A DNA stretch of 64,000 bases from Scatomorpha stercorigallinarum (GTDB taxonomy: Bacteria; Bacillota; Clostridia; Oscillospirales; Oscillospiraceae), in contig CALXGN010000004.1 in assembly GCA_944387865.1 (NCBI GenBank), forward strand, positions 62,001 through 126,000, written 5' to 3'. Of this stretch, positions 17,771 to 26,324 are shown piece after piece. The position numbers and the translations under genes were made by a program. Under the pieces are notes generated by a model. That model was given only the letters and a program-made list of their open reading frames with translations. It had not been told where the DNA came from and made no database searches. Position 1 is the stretch's first letter. Every line of letters starts with the position of its first letter.

Positions 17771-18324
17771 ATGAAGCCCTCCTCCTTCAGATGTGCGCGC
17801 AGCGCGGCGCGCGTGCGCTTGAGCGAGGACTTGACCGCCGCCTCGCTGAGGCCAGACCGGCGCGCGATGTCCGCGATGCCGTCGCAGTAAAATACCCGCC
17901 GCAGGAATATCACGCGCTCACGCTCGCCCCGCCGGCGCAGAAAGGCGTCCACCGCCGCGGCCAGCTCGGCGGCCTCCGCGCGGTCGGAGGCCGCGCCGGG
18001 CGCTCCGAGGCACTCTGCGAGCTCGTCGAGCACGGCGCAGGCCTCCCCGCCGCCGCGCTTTTGCGCCGACTCGCGCTCATAGCGCCCGAGCGCCAGGTTG
18101 CGGGCGATCTTCCCCAGGAATGCGCGCAGCGAGCGCGGCTGCGCCGGCGGGATGGCGTTCCAGGCCGCCAGATAGACGTCGTTCTCGCACTCCTCGGCGT
18201 CCGCCTCGCGGCCGAGGATGTTGCGCGCGATGGCCCGGCAGTAGGCCCCGTAGCGCCGGCGGCACTCCGCCAGGGCCGCCTCGTCCCGCGCGAAAAACAG
18301 CCCCACGATGTAGCTCTCGTCCAT
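17767..18324 (-). CDS. RNA polymerase ECF sigma factor
   Basis: 185 residues from ATG 18324, preceded by GAAGGGAGGG. Region 2 has the helix LAECRRRYGAYCRAIARNIL and DAEECENDVYLAAWNAIPP (promoter -10 recognition). Region 4 has RVIFLRRVFYCDGIADIARRSGLSEAAVKSSLKRTRAALRAHL, a clear helix-turn-helix for the -35 element. There is no region 3, as usual for ECF. It directs transcription of an unknown regulon under control of the following membrane protein. Divergent from the radical SAM gene. Confidence 0.92.
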   Translation of the reverse strand: MDESYIVGLFFARDEAALAECRRRYGAYCRAIARNILGREADAEECENDVYLAAWNAIPPAQPRSLRAFLGKIARNLALGRYERESAQKRGGGEACAVLDELAECLGAPGAASDRAEAAELAAAVDAFLRRRGERERVIFLRRVFYCDGIADIARRSGLSEAAVKSSLKRTRAALRAHLKEEGFI

Positions 18325-18410
18325 GCCCGTCCCTCCCTTCACCCATATAGTACGGAAAACGCCGCCGCGGTGTCAACAAAATGCGAAAAAAATGAGCGCC
18401 GCGGCGGCCC

Positions 18411-18439
18411 TTGCGCCCGGCGGCAAAACGCTGTATAAT
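18411..18439 (+). promoter_or_regulatory. Promoter of the radical SAM operon
   Basis: TTGCGC (18411-18416), 17-bp spacer, perfect TATAAT (18434-18439), about 31 bases before the ATG at 18470. Confidence 0.65.
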
Positions 18440-18469
18440 GCTCTTACTTTGTGTCAAGGGGTGTTGCAT

Positions 18470-20308
18470 ATGCCGGAGCCGCTGGAGAGGCTGCTGCTGC
18501 GCGTGCAGAAGCCCGCGCGCTATGTCGGCGGGGAATTCAACGAGGTCGTGAAGGACCTCTCGGACGTGAAGCTGCGCATGGCTTTCTGCTTCCCGGATAT
18601 CTATGAGATCGGCATGTCCAACCTCGGTATGCAGATACTCTACGGCGCCATCAACGCCGAGCCGGACATCTGGTGCGAGCGCGTGTTCGCCCCCTGGGGC
18701 GACATGGCGCAGGAGATGCGCGCGCACGGCGTGCCGCTCTACGCGCTGGAGAGCGGCGATAAGCTCGACAAGTTCGACGTGCTGGGCTTTTCGCTCGGCT
18801 ACGAGATGGCCTACTGCACCGTGCTCGACATGCTGGACATGGCGGGCATCCCCCTGCGCAGCGCCGACCGCCCGCAGCTTTCGCCGCTCGTTTTCGCCGG
18901 CGGCACCAGCTGCTGCAACCCGGAACCGATGGCGCCGTTTTTCGACCTGATGGTGCTGGGCGAGGGCGAGGAAGTGGACATCGAAGTCCTGCGCCTTTAC
19001 CAGCGCGCGCGGGACGCCGGCTGGAGCAAGCGGGACTTCCTGCTCGAGGCGGCGAAGATCCCGGGCGTCTATGTCCCCGGCCTCTATGAGCCGCGCTACA
19101 ACGCCGATGGCACGCTCGCTGAGCTCGCATGCCTGCCCGGCGCGCCGGAGACGGTGACCAAGCGCATCGTGGAGGACCTGGACGCGGCCTTTTACCCGAC
19201 GAAGCCCGTCGTGCCAAGCACGGAGATAGTCCACGACAGGGTGAACCTCGAGCTCTTCCGCGGCTGTGTCCGCGGCTGCCGCTTCTGCCAGGCGGGCTAC
19301 GTCTACCGCCCGATAAGGGCGCGCAGCGCGCAGAAGATCGTCGAGCTGGGGCGCGAAACGCTGAAAAATACGGGCAGCCAGGAGGCCACGCTGCTCAGCC
19401 TTTCGAGCAGCGACTACAGGCACCTGACCGCGGCCTGCGACGGGCTGCTGGACTGGTGCGAGCCGCGCAGCATCAGCCTCTCGCTGCCGAGCCTGCGGGC
19501 GGACAACTTCTCCATGGAGCTGATGAGCCGCCTGCAGAAAGTCCGCCGGGGAGGGCTGACCTTCGCCCCCGAGGCGGGCACGCAGCGCCTGCGTGACGTC
19601 ATCAACAAGAACGTCACGGAGGAGGAGCTGCTCAACACCTGCCGCATCGCCTTTGAGGGCGGCTGGAACGGCATCAAGCTCTATTTCATGCTCGGCCTGC
19701 CAACCGAGACGGACGAGGACGTGCTCGGCATCGCCGAGCTGGCGGCAAAGGTGCTGCACGTCTGGCGCGAATACTCGCCGAACAAGCAGCGCGGCGTGCG
19801 CATAACCGTCTCCACCAGCTGCTTCGTGCCCAAGCCGCACAGCCCCTTCCAGTGGGAGGCGCAGGTGACGCGCGCGGAGTATAAGCGCCGCGTGGAGCTG
19901 CTGCGCCACGCCATCACGGCCAAAAACGTCACCTACAACTGGCACGACGCGGACACGAGCCTGATCGAGGCTGCGCTCAGCCGCGGCGACCGGCGCGTGG
20001 GCGCGGCGATCGAGAGTGCCTGGCGCCGCGGGGCGAGGTTGGAGGCCTGGAGCGACTATTTCGACTTCAATCGCTGGCTGGACGCCTTTGCCGAATGCGG
20101 GCTCGACCCGGAGTTCTACGCCGTGCGCGAGCGCTCGGAGGACGAGTGCCTGCCCTGGAGCCGGGTGAACATGGGCGTCCGTACGGAGCTGCTGCTGCGC
20201 GAGAGGCACAGGGCGTACGACGCCCGGCTTTCGCCGGACTGCCGCGCGGAGTGCTCGGCCTGCGGCGCGGCGGCGCTGCTGCCGAAGGGGGTGAAGTGCG
20301 ATGGATAA
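18470..20308 (+). CDS. B12-binding-domain radical SAM protein (TIGR03960-like)
   Basis: 612 residues from ATG 18470, the first start after the promoter; the frame stays open further upstream but through the promoter. An N-terminal cobalamin-binding-like Rossmann domain (FPDIYEIGMSNLGMQILYGAIN) precedes the radical SAM core with cluster motif C266-x3-C270-x2-C273 (CVRGCRFC). The GGLTFAPEAGTQRLRDVINK segment and EGGWNGIKLYFMLGLPTE are hallmarks of the family that occurs with DUF2344 proteins. It probably modifies RNA or protein by radical chemistry; the substrate is not established. Overlaps the partner gene by 8 bases. Confidence 0.9.
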   Translation: MPEPLERLLLRVQKPARYVGGEFNEVVKDLSDVKLRMAFCFPDIYEIGMSNLGMQILYGAINAEPDIWCERVFAPWGDMAQEMRAHGVPLYALESGDKLDKFDVLGFSLGYEMAYCTVLDMLDMAGIPLRSADRPQLSPLVFAGGTSCCNPEPMAPFFDLMVLGEGEEVDIEVLRLYQRARDAGWSKRDFLLEAAKIPGVYVPGLYEPRYNADGTLAELACLPGAPETVTKRIVEDLDAAFYPTKPVVPSTEIVHDRVNLELFRGCVRGCRFCQAGYVYRPIRARSAQKIVELGRETLKNTGSQEATLLSLSSSDYRHLTAACDGLLDWCEPRSISLSLPSLRADNFSMELMSRLQKVRRGGLTFAPEAGTQRLRDVINKNVTEEELLNTCRIAFEGGWNGIKLYFMLGLPTETDEDVLGIAELAAKVLHVWREYSPNKQRGVRITVSTSCFVPKPHSPFQWEAQVTRAEYKRRVELLRHAITAKNVTYNWHDADTSLIEAALSRGDRRVGAAIESAWRRGARLEAWSDYFDFNRWLDAFAECGLDPEFYAVRERSEDECLPWSRVNMGVRTELLLRERHRAYDARLSPDCRAECSACGAAALLPKGVKCDG

Positions 20309-20960
20309 GCTGAGGCTGCGCTTTGAAAAGACCGGCAGGGCCATATACATCTCCCATCTGGATCTGATGCGCGTCGTGCAGCGCGTTTTCCTGCGCGCGG
20401 GGGTGCCGCTGCGCTACTCCGAGGGCTTCAACCCGCACCCGCTCATCTCCATCTGCCTGCCGCTCTCCGTGGGCACGGAGAGCCTCTGTGAGCTGATGGA
20501 CTTCCGTGTGCGCGAGGACATAGACATAGCCGCGCTGCCGGAGAAGCTCAACGCCGCCGCGCCGGGCGGCATCCGCTTCACGGAGTGCTACGAGCCGCAG
20601 CGCAAGGCCGCGGAGCTCAAGTGGCTGCGCGTGGAGGGCCTGTTTGAGTACGACGGCGGCGTGCCGGAGGGCGCCGTAGCGCGCCTGGCGGAGTTTTTCG
20701 CGCGGGAGAGCGTGCCCGTCACGCGGCGCACGAAGCGCGGCGAGGGCGTGCTGGAGCTGGCCGGCAACGCGCGCGGCTTTGCCTTCGAGCGCGCGGAGGG
20801 CGGGGTGCGCCTGCTCTGCACCGTCTCCGCCCAGGAGCCGACGGTCAACCCCGAGCTGCTGGCAAAGGCCCTGGAGCAGGCCGAGCCCGGCCTGGCCCCG
20901 GACTTCGCCAAATTCCGCCGCCTGGAGACCTACGACAGCGCCGGCCGACTCTTCCGCTGA
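20301..20960 (+). CDS. DUF2344 (TIGR03936) radical-SAM-associated protein
   Basis: 219 residues. The opening RLRFEKTGRAIYISHLDLMRVVQRVFLRAG and SEGFNPHPLISICLPLSVG are diagnostic of the DUF2344 family, almost always encoded right after (or fused to) the TIGR03960 radical SAM protein. The first 100 residues are a ferredoxin-like alpha/beta fold. Taken to be an accessory or substrate-binding partner. In many Firmicutes ribonuclease G and rplU follow; here they do not. Confidence 0.9.
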   Translation: MDKLRLRFEKTGRAIYISHLDLMRVVQRVFLRAGVPLRYSEGFNPHPLISICLPLSVGTESLCELMDFRVREDIDIAALPEKLNAAAPGGIRFTECYEPQRKAAELKWLRVEGLFEYDGGVPEGAVARLAEFFARESVPVTRRTKRGEGVLELAGNARGFAFERAEGGVRLLCTVSAQEPTVNPELLAKALEQAEPGLAPDFAKFRRLETYDSAGRLFR

Positions 20961-21030
20961 CCAGGCCGGCGGCCGTAGGCAGTTGCGCTGCGCGCCGGTC
21001 TACGGGGAAGTTTGCAGATACTTATAACAG

Positions 21031-21065
21031 AAAACCCGCGAGGCGAGAGCCCCGCGGGTTTTGTC
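21031..21065 (+). terminator. Terminator at the start of repeat region A
   Basis: 10-bp stem 21031-21040/21053-21062 ending in TTTT, 71 bases after the DUF2344 stop. The equivalent hairpin recurs imperfectly before repeat copy B (about 42069-42102), so it belongs to the repeated unit. Confidence 0.7.
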
Positions 21066-21080
21066 CTACTCAACGTAAAA

Positions 21081-21230
21081 GCCTCCCCTACTTGTAGGGG
21101 AGGTGGACGCGCGCAAGCGCGGCCGGAGGGGTGCCGAAAGCCTGCGGTTCTTACCAAAGATGCGCAAACTTCAAGCACCTCTCCGTCGCCTGCTGCGCAG
21201 GCACCACCTCCCCTGCACGGCAGGGGAGGC
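21081..21230. repeat. 150-bp dispersed palindromic repeat, copy A
   Basis: This non-coding unit recurs at 42119-42268 with the same length and 8 mismatches (142/150 by eye). Each end is itself a hairpin: CCTCCCCT-ACTTGT-AGGGGAGG at the left and CCTCCCCTGC-ACG-GCAGGGGAGG at the right. The left end (with AGGTGG) and right end (with CCACCT) are also mutual inverted repeats. Inner inverted repeats are GGAGGGGTG with CACCTCTCC and a CGCCTGCTGCGCAGGC hairpin. It looks like a small non-autonomous element; no frame encodes a credible protein. The similarity continues into both flanks. Confidence 0.85.
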
Positions 21231-21269
21231 TTTAAGTTTATGCAAGTCAGCGGCGCGAGCGAAGCGAAG

Positions 21270-21303
21270 CCAGGCTGCGCCTGGTGGCAGATGCACTGCG
21301 CGC
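21270..21303 (-). repeat. 34-bp palindromic module (copy 1 of 4)
   Basis: The reverse complement matches 33133-33166 with 2 mismatches and resembles 33072-33102 (inverted) and 33261-33293 (direct). It contains the small hairpin CCAGGC-TGC-GCCTGG. Just before it, 21254-21270 is a 17-mer also found at 33043-33059 and inverted at 32994-33010. Confidence 0.7.
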
Positions 21304-21371
21304 ACGGTTTACTGAAAGGTTTCCAACAGCGCGGCGCGCAGCGCAAATACCCGCGGCCGTTGGCCGCCTGG

Positions 21372-21400
21372 TTGATTTTTGGGCGCGGTGATGCTATAAT
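21372..21400 (+). promoter_or_regulatory. Promoter of the lysozyme gene
   Basis: TTGATT (21372-21377), 17-bp spacer, TATAAT (21395-21400) with TGC just before it (extended -10). The transcript would start about 45 bases before the ATG. Confidence 0.75.
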
Positions 21401-21450
21401 ATCGCATATTTATTTTCACTCGCGCCTCCGGGACGCAAGGGGGATGATCC

Positions 21451-22572
21451 ATGATAAAGCGAACGTTTTGCCTGCTGCTCTGCGCCTGCCTGCTGCTCTC
21501 CACAGGGGCGCTGGCCGCTCCGGCGGCGGGGGAGATGCACATCAGCGAGGCCGGCGTGGAGTTCATCAAGTCCTTCGAGGGCTTCTCGCCCACGGTGCAC
21601 GAAGACACCACCGGCTGGGCCATCGGCTACGGCACGCAGTGCGGCGAGTTCGACTATCCCCTTGGCATCACCGAGGAGCAGGGCGAGGAGCTGATGCGCG
21701 CGGACCTGGCCAGCATGGAGGCCTCGCTCAACGCTTCGCTCGCCTCCATGGGCATCACGCTCGAGCAGCACGAGTACGACGCGCTGGTCAGCTTCACGTA
21801 TAACCTCGGCATCGGCTGGCTGGGCTCGGACTATCAGATATACGCCATGCTCTCCAGCGGGCACGGCGGCTACAGCGATGACGCCGTGGTCAACATCTTC
21901 GCCCGCTACTGCCACGTGGGCTCCGAGATCAGCGACGGGCTGCTGCAGCGGCGGCTGGCGGAGGCAAAACTGTTCCTCTATGGCGACTACCGCTTTGGCG
22001 GCACGCCGGCGTATGAGTACAGCTATTCGACCACGGCCGACGGCGACTACCGCCTGCTGGAGCCCACCGGCGAGCTCACCGCCTCGCCCTTCAACGACCT
22101 GGACTACAATGCCTGGTACTACAAATACGTGTCCCCGCTGGCCTGGTCCGGCTTCATCGAGGGCCGCGGCGCGGGGATTTTTGATCCCAACGGCGCCGTC
22201 ACCAACGGCGAGGCGCTGAAGCTGATACTGCTGGCCGCCGGCTACGGCGAGCAGCCGCCCACGGACTACCGCTGGGCCAGCGGCTACCTGGCCTTCGCCG
22301 TGGACTACGCCATCGTCGGCCCGGACGAGATCGTGGAGCTCGATTTGCCCGTCAGCCGCGCGCTGGTGGCGAAAATGGTCTGCCGCTCGCTGGGCATCGC
22401 CCCCACGGGCGCGAGCCCGTTTTATGACACGGACGACCCCTATGTCACCGCGCTCTATGAGTACGGCCTGGTGCAGGGCAGCTACGACGGGGGCATCCTC
22501 GTCTACCGGCCCTACAACAGCATCACCCGCGCGGAGCTGGCGGCCATCGTCTGGCGCATGTATTGCCTGTGA
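21451..22572 (+). CDS. Secreted GH24 phage-type lysozyme with SLH domains
   Basis: 373 residues. Signal peptide 1-23 (LLLCACLLLSTGALAA). A GH24 (T4-lysozyme-like) muramidase spans about 30-185: FIKSFEGF with catalytic Glu43, EDTTGWAIGYGT, and the conserved ALVSFTYNLG helix. After a linker come S-layer homology repeats from about 210 (FNDLDYNAWYYKYVSPLAWSGFIEG, DPNGAVTNGEALKLILLA, then two more with FYDTDDPYVTALYEYGLVQG and SITRAELAAIVWRMY) that bind cell wall polymer. It probably acts in peptidoglycan remodelling at the cell surface. The phage-type domain suggests domestication, but no other phage gene is near. Confidence 0.92.
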   Translation: MIKRTFCLLLCACLLLSTGALAAPAAGEMHISEAGVEFIKSFEGFSPTVHEDTTGWAIGYGTQCGEFDYPLGITEEQGEELMRADLASMEASLNASLASMGITLEQHEYDALVSFTYNLGIGWLGSDYQIYAMLSSGHGGYSDDAVVNIFARYCHVGSEISDGLLQRRLAEAKLFLYGDYRFGGTPAYEYSYSTTADGDYRLLEPTGELTASPFNDLDYNAWYYKYVSPLAWSGFIEGRGAGIFDPNGAVTNGEALKLILLAAGYGEQPPTDYRWASGYLAFAVDYAIVGPDEIVELDLPVSRALVAKMVCRSLGIAPTGASPFYDTDDPYVTALYEYGLVQGSYDGGILVYRPYNSITRAELAAIVWRMYCL

Positions 22573-22582
22573 GGAGGAAAAA

Positions 22583-23092
22583 ATGGACGGCTACCGCAAA
22601 CAGATATTCATCTCCGTGGCCTACGCCGCCGTGGGGCTGGTGCTGACGCTGCGCCCCGGCATGGCGGCCAGCGTCGTCTGCACGCTGCTCGGCGTGTGCG
22701 CGCTCATCTTCGGCGCGGCGCGGCTCATCATGTACTTCGCCCGCCGCGAGGAACTCGGAGCGTCCGAGGCGGCCGTGGGCGTGGCCTTCGCCGCCGTGGG
22801 AGCGCTCTGCCTGGCCGCGCCGCGGCTGGTTATGAGCATACTGCCCCTCGCGCTGGGCGTGGTGCTGGCCATCGACGGCGCGGGCAAGCTCTCGCGCGCG
22901 CTGGAGCTGCGCAAGCTGGGCTGGTCGAACTGGTACTGGACGCTGCTGCTCGCGCTCTGCCTGCTCATCGTCGGCGTCACGCTGGTGATAAACCCCTTCG
23001 GCATGGTGGAGACGGCCGTGATGTTCTTCGGCATCTGCCTGCTGATAGACGGCGTGGCCGACATAGCGCTGCTGCTGTTCGGCCGGAAATAA
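22583..23092 (+). CDS. DUF308/HdeD-like membrane protein
   Basis: 169 residues from ATG 22583 after GAGGAGG. Six short hydrophobic segments in three helix pairs (about 8-45, 60-95 and 118-165) with the repeated pattern of the HdeD/DUF308 family, which is linked to acid stress in enterobacteria but unassigned in Clostridia. It follows the lysozyme gene by 10 bases and is probably co-transcribed. Confidence 0.82.
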   Translation: MDGYRKQIFISVAYAAVGLVLTLRPGMAASVVCTLLGVCALIFGAARLIMYFARREELGASEAAVGVAFAAVGALCLAAPRLVMSILPLALGVVLAIDGAGKLSRALELRKLGWSNWYWTLLLALCLLIVGVTLVINPFGMVETAVMFFGICLLIDGVADIALLLFGRK

Positions 23093-23098
23093 AGCTTC

Positions 23099-23145
23099 AA
23101 CGCCCCGGAGGACGCGCAGTTTCACCGGGGCGTTTTGGCATTTTT
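23099..23145 (+). terminator. Terminator after the DUF308 gene
   Basis: 10-bp stem 23099-23108/23125-23134 followed by TTTGGCATTTTT. Confidence 0.7.
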
Positions 23146-23164
23146 CGGGGAAAGGAGTCCGGGA

Positions 23165-24067
23165 ATGAAGAAAAACGCGCTGCAGATCTGCACGCTCGCC
23201 CTCTGCGCGGCGCTGCTGGCGCTGGATATCGCGCAAAGCGCGCGCATCTCCGCGCTGGAGGAGCGGCTGGACGGCGGCCTTGAGCGGCTCGCGCAGCAGA
23301 TAAACAGCGGCGGGCAGGATGTCACGCAGCGCGTCGAAGCGCTGCTCGAGGAGGCGGAGAGCAGCGTGAACTCATACGCCCTCATCCCGCGCGGCATCGA
23401 CAGCGAAGCGCGCACGCTGCTGGCCGAAGCCTCGGTGGAGCTCAAGTCCTGGGGCGATGACACGCGAGCGGCACTGCTGGCCGCCGTGGGCGGCGAGGAG
23501 CTCTCCGCGCCCATGGAGGGCGCCGGGGACGGCGCATATTCCGCGCAGCTCGCGCTGCCGCTGGAGGCGGGGACGGAGCTGCGGCTGGCCGTGCTGATAT
23601 CCGCCGGCGGGCAGGAGCGGCGCGAGGAGCTGGGCGCGTGGGAGGACCTTGCCATGCTGCTGCCGCTGCAAAACGGCGGCGGGGGCTGGAGCGGGCCCGA
23701 GTACATCGGCGGGCGGCTGCGCAGCCAGTTCCACATCACCATCGAGGGATATGACGGCCCGCCGGGCGCGATCACGGACCCGGCCTTCACCGTGTACAAA
23801 AACGGCGAGCCGGCGCAGGAGTTCGCGGCCGTTATCGACCCCATGTCCGGGCCTCCTGACGCCGTGTGCTACACGGTGGACACGGAAAACAACGACTGGA
23901 GCATCGAGTGCGGCGCGGGGGACGTCATCGAGATACGCTTCACCTGCGTGGACGGATACGGCCTTGGCTACGACTTCCTCTTCCAGCGCTGGAGCCCCGG
24001 CGCGGAGGAGCTTGACGTGGCTGAGGACGGCGGGGAGGCCCTGCGCCTTTCCTGGCCGGAGCAATAA
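23165..24067 (+). CDS. Anchored extracytoplasmic protein, unknown
   Basis: 300 residues from ATG 23165 with AAAGGAG seven bases upstream. A signal anchor at about 7-22 is followed by a coiled-coil stretch (25-65; ISALEERLDGGLERLAQQI), then a beta-rich domain with many Gly/Asp turns and several aromatic strands, including two Ig-like segments (PAFTVYKNGEPAQEF and WSIECGAGDVIEIRF). No known family recognised. The coil suggests oligomerisation outside the membrane. It stands alone between two terminators. Confidence 0.7.
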   Translation: MKKNALQICTLALCAALLALDIAQSARISALEERLDGGLERLAQQINSGGQDVTQRVEALLEEAESSVNSYALIPRGIDSEARTLLAEASVELKSWGDDTRAALLAAVGGEELSAPMEGAGDGAYSAQLALPLEAGTELRLAVLISAGGQERREELGAWEDLAMLLPLQNGGGGWSGPEYIGGRLRSQFHITIEGYDGPPGAITDPAFTVYKNGEPAQEFAAVIDPMSGPPDAVCYTVDTENNDWSIECGAGDVIEIRFTCVDGYGLGYDFLFQRWSPGAEELDVAEDGGEALRLSWPEQ

Positions 24068-24070
24068 GGA

Positions 24071-24102
24071 CGCCCCCGGGCAAAGCCCGGGGGCGTTTTT
24101 TT
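24071..24102. terminator. Strong bidirectional terminator
   Basis: 11-bp stem 24071-24081/24085-24095 with loop AAA and seven Ts on the plus strand, between convergent genes. The minus-strand stop codon (24101-24103) overlaps the T-run. Confidence 0.9.
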
Positions 24103-25798
24103 ATTCCGTGCTGCCGCCGCTGCCGTCCTTTTCGGCGGAGGCTTTTTCCTCCTCGTGCTGGGTGCGGAAGAACTCCTCGAAGTAGTCGCGGCGGTTCTTG
24201 TTGTCCGCAGAGGGGAGGTTGGAGGCGATCTTCACCGTCTCGCGGCTCTGCACGTCCTGCACGGAGAAGAAGCCGAGGTCGGGGGAGGACTTACTGTCCT
24301 TGGCCGCGGCGCGCCTGGGCGCGGACGGCTTCGGCGCGGCGGCGGGCTTTTTCTCCGCCGGCTGGGCGGCGGGGCGGCGCTGCTCCGGGGCGTGGGCGGC
24401 CTGCTGGCGGGGCTCTGAGTACGCGTTGTGCGCGCGGCGTTCGGCCTCCGCCTGGCGCACGGAGCGCAGGTGGCGCTTGTGCAGCGAGCGGTAGCGCACG
24501 ACGAGGAATATGTACCCGGCGGCGAAGATGACGATGAACACGAGCCCGCCGATCACCCAGGGGCTGGCGAAGGTCTCCGCCAGGCGGCCCTTCATGTACT
24601 CGGCGCGGGAGAGCTCGACGGAGGTGCTGGCCACCAGCTCGCTGCGGCCGAGCACCTGCCCGTCCAGCGTCAGCGTCAGCTCGCCGAGCACCGTGCCGGC
24701 GGAGATGGGGGCCACCAGCGTCTCGCCGTCCCGCTCGGAGTAGACGATGACGTCCCGCTGGACGGTGGAGAGGTCCGTGTCGTCCGCCACCACGGCGGTG
24801 ACGACGCTGGCCGGGCGCAGGGACACGCGGTCCACGCCCTGGCCCAGCTCCACGGGGGCCTCTGCCACCTGTTCGGCGGAGCTGACGATCTCCTGCATGC
24901 TGAAGTTGTCGAACACCCAGTCGTAGAGCACGATGGAGTCGGAAAAGCTCCGCAGATCGACCCCGGAGCCGCCCGCGAGCTCCATGGCCGGGCAGCCGAG
25001 GACGATGGCCATCAGGCGGATGCCGTCCTTCTCCGCGGTGGAGATGAGGCAGTAGCCGGCGTCGTTGGTGTGCCCGGTCTTGACGCCGTGGGCGTATTCG
25101 TAATAATAGCCGCTGCCGTAGCCGGAATCGGGGTTGATGAGGGCGTTGGAGTTGGAGAGCGTGCGCTGCTCGCTGACGTTGGTGGCCGGCACGGTCCAGG
25201 TGACGGTGTTGCAGATGGTGGTGAAGAGGTCGTGCTGGAGCGCCTCGGCGGCGATGAGCGCGAGGTCTGCGGCCGTGGTGTAGTGGTCTTCATCGGGCAG
25301 GCCGTGCGTGTTCGCAAAGTGCGTGCCGGTGCAGCCGAGCTCGGATGCGCGCTCGTTCATCAGCTCCACGAACGATTCGACCGAGCCGGAGACGTGCTCG
25401 GCGATGATGTTGCAGGCCTCGTTGGCGGAGGAGAGCATGGCGCAGTAGAGCAGGTCGCCGAAGCTCATGGTCTCGCCGGGGACGATGCCGGCGGTGCTCC
25501 CGTCCTCCACCATGCCCTCCATGGCGCTCTCGCTGGCCGTCACCTGGTCGTCCTGCGAGACCTCGCCGCGCTCCACGGCCTCCACGGCCAGCAGCACGGT
25601 CATCACCTTGGTGAGGGAGGCGGGATAGGCCCGCTCGTCCGCGTTCAGCGAGTAATATACGCGGCCTGTCTCCGGGTCCGCGAGCAGGGCGGCGCGGGCG
25701 GATATCTCGGGGTCGTCCAGCGCGGCGGCCGAGGGGGCCAGGCAGACGGCGAACAGGCAGAATATCAGGACTATCGGCAGCAACGTGAATTTTCTCAT
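24101..25798 (-). CDS. D-alanyl-D-alanine carboxypeptidase (class C PBP, DacF-like)
   Basis: 565 residues. Signal peptide 1-26. The penicillin-binding motifs are intact: S61-L-T-K64, S124-A-N126 and K240-T-G242, so it can trim the terminal D-Ala of peptidoglycan pentapeptides. A PBP5-type C-terminal beta domain (about 310-400) follows, then a true transmembrane helix (about 428-450, WVIGGLVFIVIFAAGYIFLVV) instead of the usual amphipathic anchor. The last about 110 residues are a cytoplasmic, charged, Ala/Pro-rich tail, which is longer than in typical DacF/DacA. Confidence 0.92.
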   Translation of the reverse strand: MRKFTLLPIVLIFCLFAVCLAPSAAALDDPEISARAALLADPETGRVYYSLNADERAYPASLTKVMTVLLAVEAVERGEVSQDDQVTASESAMEGMVEDGSTAGIVPGETMSFGDLLYCAMLSSANEACNIIAEHVSGSVESFVELMNERASELGCTGTHFANTHGLPDEDHYTTAADLALIAAEALQHDLFTTICNTVTWTVPATNVSEQRTLSNSNALINPDSGYGSGYYYEYAHGVKTGHTNDAGYCLISTAEKDGIRLMAIVLGCPAMELAGGSGVDLRSFSDSIVLYDWVFDNFSMQEIVSSAEQVAEAPVELGQGVDRVSLRPASVVTAVVADDTDLSTVQRDVIVYSERDGETLVAPISAGTVLGELTLTLDGQVLGRSELVASTSVELSRAEYMKGRLAETFASPWVIGGLVFIVIFAAGYIFLVVRYRSLHKRHLRSVRQAEAERRAHNAYSEPRQQAAHAPEQRRPAAQPAEKKPAAAPKPSAPRRAAAKDSKSSPDLGFFSVQDVQSRETVKIASNLPSADNKNRRDYFEEFFRTQHEEEKASAEKDGSGGSTE

Positions 25799-25882
25799 AT
25801 CAATCTCCGCAACTCTGTGTTATTATATATCTGGACGGCCCGCGATGGCGTTTCGTTCCCGCGGGGGGACATTATCCAGTTG

Positions 25883-25911
25883 ATTATACCGTCGATCCTG
25901 CCGAAAAGCAA
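25883..25911 (-). promoter_or_regulatory. Promoter of the carboxypeptidase gene
   Basis: Read on the minus strand: TTGCTT (25906-25911), 17-bp spacer, perfect TATAAT (25883-25888), about 85 bases before the start codon. Confidence 0.6.
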
Positions 25912-25952
25912 CAGCAAAGTTTGGCTCAGGCCGCGCAAGGGGGGCGTAAGCG

Positions 25953-26324
25953 GTGAAAAGACGGTGGCTGATGCCGGCGCTGTGCCTGCTCTGCGCGGCG
26001 CTGTTCGCCGCCGGCTGCCTGCACGTGCGGCAGCGGGAGGCCGCGGCGCCGCCGGGCGTCAGCACGGAAAACAGCCGCGCCGGCTATACGCAGCAGCTGA
26101 TGGAGCGCGAGACGGCGGCGGGGAAGATCGACATCAACAGTGCCTCGGCGGAGACGCTGATGCTGCTGCCCGGCATCGGCGAGGTGCGCGCCGCGGCCAT
26201 CATCGCCTATCGTGAAGCGCACGGCGGCTTCGGCAGCGTGAGCGAGCTGCTGGAGATCGAGGGCATCGGCCCGCGCATCCTCGCCGGCTTCAAGGACTAT
26301 GTCACTGTGGAGGATATGCCATGA
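25953..26324 (+). CDS. Helix-hairpin-helix secreted protein (ComEA-like)
   Basis: 123 residues, GTG start. A signal/anchor at 1-22 ends in LFAAGC, a marginal lipobox. After a short linker comes the ComEA-type HhH pair: INSASAETLMLLPGIGEVRAAAIIAYRE and FGSVSELLEIEGIGPRIL, with both GIG hairpins. ComEA binds incoming DNA at the cell surface and passes it to ComEC, which is also in this window (12583). It is shorter than B. subtilis ComEA, lacking the oligomerisation domain. It overlaps the next gene by 4 bases, an unusual linkage to a two-component system. Confidence 0.85.
   Translation: MKRRWLMPALCLLCAALFAAGCLHVRQREAAAPPGVSTENSRAGYTQQLMERETAAGKIDINSASAETLMLLPGIGEVRAAAIIAYREAHGGFGSVSELLEIEGIGPRILAGFKDYVTVEDMP

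Noticed and set aside
18077..20350. A 757-codon minus-strand frame opposite the radical SAM gene
   Set aside because: Antisense shadow with low-complexity His/Arg/Ala protein; the plus frame carries the CxxxCxxC motif.
21081..21230. CRISPR array
   Set aside because: Inverted repeats are not regularly spaced direct repeats and no spacers or cas genes exist.
21451..22572. Prophage, suggested by the phage-type lysozyme
   Set aside because: The protein has a signal peptide and SLH domains, and no holin, portal, tail or integrase gene is present.
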